Position numbers and translations under genes: made by a program. From Lamellibrachia satsuma (lineage: Eukaryota > Annelida > Polychaeta > Sabellida > Siboglinidae), in assembly GCA_033239005.1 (NCBI GenBank), contig BSQZ01000001.1:6360001-6424000 (forward strand): a DNA stretch of 64,000 nt, given 5' to 3'. Under the pieces are notes generated by a model. That model was not told the DNA's origin, ran no database searches, and worked only from the letters and a program-made list of their open reading frames with translations. Of the stretch, positions 58,962-64,000 are shown one piece after another (the first letter of the stretch is position 1; each line of letters begins with the position of its first letter).

Positions 58962-59279
58962 TGAAAGCAGAGAACCACATTCTTTTATTGGATGGCACAC
59001 AACACTCCTGTGACAGCCCAGTCTCTGTGGACACAGCAGACACCTCAACCTTGACCTGTTCTGTCGACTCAAAACCTGAAGCAACCTTCACGTGGTCCTC
59101 ACAGCCTGGACTGACCAACTCACTGGTGGGCAGTACTGCATGTAATCCATGCAGTGACAAAGTCTGCCACTGTACCAACACACTGACCCTGCAGAACAGT
59201 ATCATCCCAACTTCTGGTTTGACTGTGACATGTCATGTTGAGGCTTTTGGCAATACAACAGATCTCTGCGTGAAGCTAG
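58962..59279 (+). CDS. Gene 2 exon, second Ig domain (diverged)
   Basis: A phase 1-1 exon of 318 bp (106 codons) homologous to gene 1 exon 15832-16167 but only about half identical in protein. Shared landmarks are AENH/PENH, LTCSVDSKP, the Trp in FTW, HCTNTLTL and VTCHV. It has two Cys more than gene 1 (ACNPC and VCHC). The acceptor is gaattcag at 58961 and the donor gtgagt at 59280. A Mutator-like element begins 47 bp downstream, in the following intron. Confidence 0.85.
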
Positions 59280-59326
59280 GTGAGTTTTCTCTTGTTCCTT
59301 TTCTCCACTTCTTTGATGTCTAATAC

Positions 59327-60358
59327 GGGTGTAGGTGATTTGCCCCCCCGGTCTTTTGCCCCTAGGTCATTTGCCCCTTCAGTCATTTGCCCCTTAGGTC
59401 TTTTGCCCCTTAAGTCTTTTGCCCCTTTTTTCATTCATATAAATCAAACACAGAGATGTTTTTTTTTTATTTTATGTAATTCTGAATCACACATAATAAC
59501 ATAACAAATATCAGGATATTACTTCAAACGAATACAGTGTCCAATACTCTGGAGAGTATCTGCGATGGTCTTATCCCCAGTACTGAACTGTGTGCATATG
59601 TTGACCAGTCTGTCTTGGAACTGCTTGGCAGTGCGACGTACACGTTTGCGGGGGGGTCCAAGCTGGTTGAGTCGCATAGTGCCCTCAACAGCCGCAAAAT
59701 CCTTACGTAGTGCATCTATCAGGGTCCATATGGTTGGATGAGAATGTCCAACCAGAGTGCTGAAATCCCTGTTCCAGGCTTCACACATATTGTTAGTACG
59801 CGATCCTCCAGCCATGGTTGCATCATGCACGTTCCACAGGGTGGGGGAGTAGGATGGTGCGATGTGACGCATCCTGACCGCTGGCACTGTACCATCATCA
59901 GTGGGTGGTGCCTGGATTCGACGAAATGACCCAGTGACATAGGTAGCGTCAAAGTATCGTACAAGATTTTCAAGTCCATCTGGAGTGTTGTCCATGAGGT
60001 ACTCCATCCCCAAATGACTGCATATATAACACATTTTTTTTAATTTGATTCATATGCAGGTAATACAATTTGCTACCATACTTTTTGAAATTGTTGTAGT
60101 TGTTAATGATTTCATAATAAGAAATTAAATAATTTTCACAATATCATATTGAAAAAGTACTCAGATTTACTTGTAATGTACTCGTAAAATCTGAGTACAT
60201 TGAACACGAGTACGAGTGCATGACCATAATTTCAAAAAAAGGGGGGCAAATGACCAGATTTCCATTAAGGGAAGGGGCAAATGACCGCAGGGGCAAGTGA
60301 CCTAGGGGCAAGTGACCTAGGGGCAAAAGACCGGGGGGGGGGCAAGTGACCGCAACCC
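59327..60358 (-). mobile_element. Mutator-like element (MULE) with transposase C-terminal remnant
   Basis: A perfect 9-bp duplication GTCTAATAC (59318-59326 and 60359-60367) flanks inverted ends (gggtgtaggtgatttgccc and, complemented, gggttgcggtcacttgccc). The ends are built from a repeated word, ggtcttttgcccct / ggtcatttgcccct, several copies each, in opposite orientation. The minus-strand frame 60034-59519 (171 residues) reads WNVHDATMAGGSRTNNMCEAWNRDFSTL and HPTIWTLIDALRKDFA, typical of MULE-domain transposases seen beside FLYWCH fingers; the DDE core upstream is missing. At 1032 bp it is non-autonomous. Confidence 0.85.
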
Positions 60359-60367
60359 GTCTAATAC

Positions 60368-61087
60368 ATTCATCCATTCAGTCTGACTGATGCCTAGTGT
60401 TTACTTCTATAAATTGATGCTATTAAACGTTGACAAAATTAATCGTGTACTAGTTAATATTTCATACTAGTTAAATTAATATAAAACAAACTAGAACTAT
60501 GCAACATTTTATCAGATATGTAATAACCAAATGTATCTTGATAACAATGGAAACACAGTACTTCATGAAGTTACACATCAGTTACAAACAACTGTCTGAG
60601 CAGGATTGAAAAAGTTGTAGTGGAAATAGCTCATAATAATATTTGTTTGAACTTTCTAAGCTCAGGTGTTTCGAATGGACAAATGTTTTGTGAATATGGG
60701 AAGTTATAAATAGTTTGTAAGTAGAAGTCAAACAGGGACACATCCATATATCCTTCTTCAACTTTAAATCAATTAAAAAGGTGTCGTCAGACTTCTGCAT
60801 AATTGCTTGAGGCAGCAAGCTTGAATTTGCTTTGTTACAAGGATCAAATGAATATGTGGTGCCCATGCAAGCAACGAAGTGTTCAGTAAGTAGATAGGGG
60901 TTCACATATTAAAAGAGTGGCTGGTTTGTTCTCTGCATTATGAAGAACCTTAGTTAATGAATTTATGTGGGAATTAAAATAAGTTTAATTCTTTATAAAT
61001 CAGGATTGCGATTTGCATAGTGCATTTATGGCACCGTTATGCTGTTGTTTGTATAACTATAGCCGCCTGGTCCGCAGGTTTTTATTA
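60368..61087. other. Intron, no recognised feature
   Basis: Nothing supported between the MULE and the hAT-like element. Confidence 0.4.
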
Positions 61088-61095
61088 TGTGTCTG

Positions 61096-61946
61096 CAGGG
61101 TTGTTTGATTTAAATCATTTGATTTAAATCATTGATTTAAATCATGATTTAAATCACTCCAAAAAAAGTTTTAAAATCTTTGATTTATGATTTTTTTGAC
61201 TTCCAATTTTTTAATCGCTGATTTATATGAATTTAACACAAATAATTGTTTACAAGCATCGAGATCAACAAAGTTTTGTGTGTTTTTTTAATACAAAAGC
61301 ACAAAGTGCGCACACTTGTGTAGCTGTATTGACACCAGATAGCCTGACAGTCAAATATTTTATGACATTGTGTGTGTTTGAGCTATTCCCTTTCTGAATG
61401 TAGTGAAGCCACACAAACTTGTCTTCCAGAGGAAGTATCTTTTCAAGTCAGAAGCCCTGAGTTAAAGTCCACCTAGAGCTTGTGCAAGCTGTTACCAATT
61501 CAGTATGTTGACTCAAGTAAGACAGTCTGGGCTACAATTGTTTAATACTGTACCAGTTTGCAGTCTGGTTGGAGACCCTTAGAGTACACAGAGCCCTGGT
61601 CAGGTGCTAATCCACCCTCTCAGCAAACAAGAATTAACACTGCTACAGCCACAGACACAGAGCATGCTTTCCTTTCCTTTCCTTTCCAAGACAGATTATG
61701 CAACTACAGGGGGTGGGGCCTTGTGGACATTGTCAAATGTCTTTATATAAGCAAAAATCATGTACCCTCTGTTAAGACAAGTACCCAAATCGATTTGAAT
61801 AGAACACGTTTGAAAGAGTTTATAAATATAAACATCTGTGTGAATGTCTATATACCAGATTTCAAATAAATTAAAAAAATCTGATTTAAATCAAATAAAT
61901 CCGATTTTTTATATATTTTTTTATATCATGATTTTTTTCAACCCTG
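61096..61946. mobile_element. hAT-like non-autonomous element with GATTTAAATC ends
   Basis: The ends cagggttg and caaccctg are inverted and flanked by the 8-bp duplication TGTGTCTG (61088-61095 and 61947-61954). Subterminal gatttaaatc palindromes cluster at both ends (61107-61160 and 61880-61935). No transposase was recognised. The terminal CAGGGTTG is shared with the element at 48475. Confidence 0.78.
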
Positions 61947-61954
61947 TGTGTCTG

Positions 61955-62392
61955 TTTGAGTCAATCGGCAGACATTGTTATTACAAGCCACTAGTATGGC
62001 ACGCTTAGTGCACTCTTCAATTGTACATAGGCACATGGGGTTCATTGTATTTTTCCATGCGAGTTTTAAACTGAAAAAGGTCAGCCATGTGCTAGGAATT
62101 CTTCTACAGTTTTGCTGTGACTGCTTCAACAAAATATTAGTGTATCAACGTGAATGCATATCACCGCTGACATTCGTTGGAAAATGATAAATGTTTATAG
62201 CAACTAACGACATGTACACGCAATTGATGGTTGCAATTGCTGGATTACTTCTTCCTAATGTAGTATATGAATATAACTAACATATTCTCTTGCTGGAAAG
62301 ACCTTTTATTGATAATTGAAGCATTAATTGCTGACTGTTGTGTGATTTGCATATGCTGGTGTTACAGTAAAGGCTCTTTCATTTATTTTTAT
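61955..62392. other. No recognised feature
   Basis: Nothing supported. Confidence 0.4.
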
Positions 62393-62715
62393 TTTATGCA
62401 ATAACCAACACAAGTCCGATGTAGCAGTGAATTGAAACAGGCCAAATAAATGACGTTTTTTATTGCAAAGTGGACTGCTTATCACGCAGCCACTTTGGGA
62501 AGAACATTAACAGGAATGTGAGCTCCTCAAGCAAACCAGACAGGAACTGAACACATGTACAGCCCCGTCCGGCAAGTTTCTCAGAGCCCACATTCCTACA
62601 AGCATGACGATAACATATATACATCAAAAAGTCGTCATGAACATGTAATGCAAAGAATACAGACATTCCACCACCAATACACAAATTTAATTACAAACAG
62701 GTGGGGCCATTTCGC
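62393..62715. repeat. 323-bp direct repeat, copy 1
   Basis: Aligned without gaps to 63198-63520 at an offset of 805 bp, with two base differences (cacgcag/catgcag and aaaagtc/aaaggtc). It contains an internal inverted pair (aggaatgtgagct and agcccacattcct). The frames within it are shared by both copies and show no domain. Confidence 0.9.
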
Positions 62716-63197
62716 TAACCTATATAAACATAAGCCAATAATACCGATGAAGAAACAGGAAGCCTGTCTGCGCAGAAAACCCCATGAACACCAAATACTA
62801 GGGGACAAACCCCCGTGTTCATCTTATATAAGGCCAAAAGTGGGGAAAGCGGTTTCGACATCTTCCAACTTCCTATTTCATCAACGATGTACAATCGCAT
62901 TTAAACTAAGCCTTGAGAATAAGGAAGAAAGGTGGGGAGGAGGGCGGATTTCGAGAGACAAATTTTAGTCACAACTTCGCAATGCAGAGACTGAATCAGG
63001 AGTGAAAGATTCAAGCTACTGGCTCTGGTTTGAACTGGTTTCCGCTAAGCCGTGATTGGATGGCTAGCGCGGAGTAATACAATTTATTTGGCCAAATAGT
63101 TCCGGTGTAGTCTCGGACACCCAGGGCAAGTTTAACGACGACCTGTCTTGGTTATTTCATAAAAATTGTTATGCACCTGGTGAGTTGCATAAATTCA
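62716..63197. other. Spacer between the direct repeats
   Basis: A 482-bp spacer without tRNA-like primer site after copy 1 or a purine tract before copy 2, so LTR identity of the repeats is not supported. No gene seen. Confidence 0.5.
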
Positions 63198-63520
63198 TTT
63201 ATGCAATAACCAACACAAGTCCGATGTAGCAGTGAATTGAAACAGGCCAAATAAATGACGTTTTTTATTGCAAAGTGGACTGCTTATCATGCAGCCACTT
63301 TGGGAAGAACATTAACAGGAATGTGAGCTCCTCAAGCAAACCAGACAGGAACTGAACACATGTACAGCCCCGTCCGGCAAGTTTCTCAGAGCCCACATTC
63401 CTACAAGCATGACGATAACATATATACATCAAAAGGTCGTCATGAACATGTAATGCAAAGAATACAGACATTCCACCACCAATACACAAATTTAATTACA
63501 AACAGGTGGGGCCATTTCGC
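63198..63520. repeat. 323-bp direct repeat, copy 2
   Basis: Second copy of the 62393-62715 repeat, 99.4% identical. Confidence 0.9.
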
Positions 63521-64000
63521 CACAAGGTCACCCACAAACCTGTGACCACCCCACCACGACCTATATTTTTATTTTACAAAATACAATCTACATTATATAC
63601 TTGTCAGTTTCCTGGTATGTGATATAGGCTACCAGGTTCTGTTTCCCCCATGTTAACGGTATTTGTATAGTTACTGAGACAATTTTGCAATCAACCTGTT
63701 GTTGTTCTGCTTGGTGTTAAACAATAGGCTTTTTTCTATGGTTGGGAAATTACTAGCTTTGGTTTGTGTGCTTGCAGAATTTTTTGCAACATCTCATTGT
63801 ACAAAAATTTTCCTAGTTTACACGAAATACTGTACTACAAAATAGTGACATGAATATTGTGGGTTGGTGGATTATCCAAATGGATCTCATGGAAAATTAA
63901 ATATGAAGAAATATATATGAAATTAATCTTAGTAGTAACTAAAAATCATAATACTGAAAGTACTCCAACAGCAAATTTGGCAGTGACCAATGAGGCTTCA
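63521..64000. other. No recognised feature
   Basis: AT-rich; nothing supported to the window end. Confidence 0.4.

Larger units (their letters stand above)
46376..64000 (+). other. Gene 2 span: tandem paralogue, 3' end beyond window
   Basis: Three exons are visible: signal peptide 46376-46433, V-like Ig 52622-52924 and second Ig 58962-59279. All have phase-1 boundaries and the same order and orientation as gene 1. The remaining stalk, SEA and TM exons expected from gene 1 were not found before the window end. Introns of 6.2 and 6.0 kb are filled with transposons. Expression cannot be judged; the three exons are intact and free of stops. Confidence 0.75.

Noticed and set aside
62393..63520. 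LTR retrotransposon with 323-bp LTRs
   Set aside because: No primer-binding site, no polypurine tract and no target duplication were found next to the repeats.

Overview
The window is AT-rich animal nuclear DNA: genes split by long introns, crowded with decayed non-LTR retrotransposons, DNA transposons and microsatellites. No bacterial-type operons, rRNA or tRNA genes were seen. A marine invertebrate is likely, perhaps a basal deuterostome such as a hemichordate or cephalochordate, but the sequence does not fix the species. Most long reading frames belong to transposons; the host genes are carried by short exons found from splice sites, reading phase and domain content.

Host genes. Two tandem paralogues lie on the plus strand. 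Gene 1 (2412-30675) lacks only its signal-peptide exon, which should lie upstream. Nine phase-compatible exons encode a V-like Ig domain, a second Cys-rich Ig domain, a Thr/Ser-rich mucin-like stalk built on a 21-bp repeat, a SEA domain over three exons (one of 53 bp) with a G-S autocleavage-type motif, one transmembrane helix and a tail of about 163 residues. Gene 2 (46376 to beyond the window) has a signal-peptide exon, a V exon 95.7% identical to that of gene 1, and a much more diverged second Ig exon; the rest lies downstream. The architecture suggests a cell-surface receptor or adhesion molecule with a cleavable ectodomain. Function is not known.

Layout. 1-2400: upstream DNA with LINE pieces and a small hAT-like insertion. 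2715-15831: the first intron visible in gene 1, holding CR1-like fragments, a SINE-like piece, an unidentified repeat family, an RTE-like LINE and a longer CR1-like copy. 15832-30675: the remaining gene 1 exons, with a TA-flanked inverted-repeat element, a SEA pseudoexon, and an inverted satellite array carrying a TTAA-flanked MITE. 30676-46130: intergenic, with gypsy and LINE remains, microsatellites and a LINE whose two halves point in opposite directions. 46376-64000: gene 2. Its first intron is mostly a near-full-length CR1 with a nested hAT. A Mutator-like element with a 9-bp target duplication begins 47 bp after its second Ig exon; an hAT-like element with an 8-bp duplication and a 323-bp direct repeat follow.
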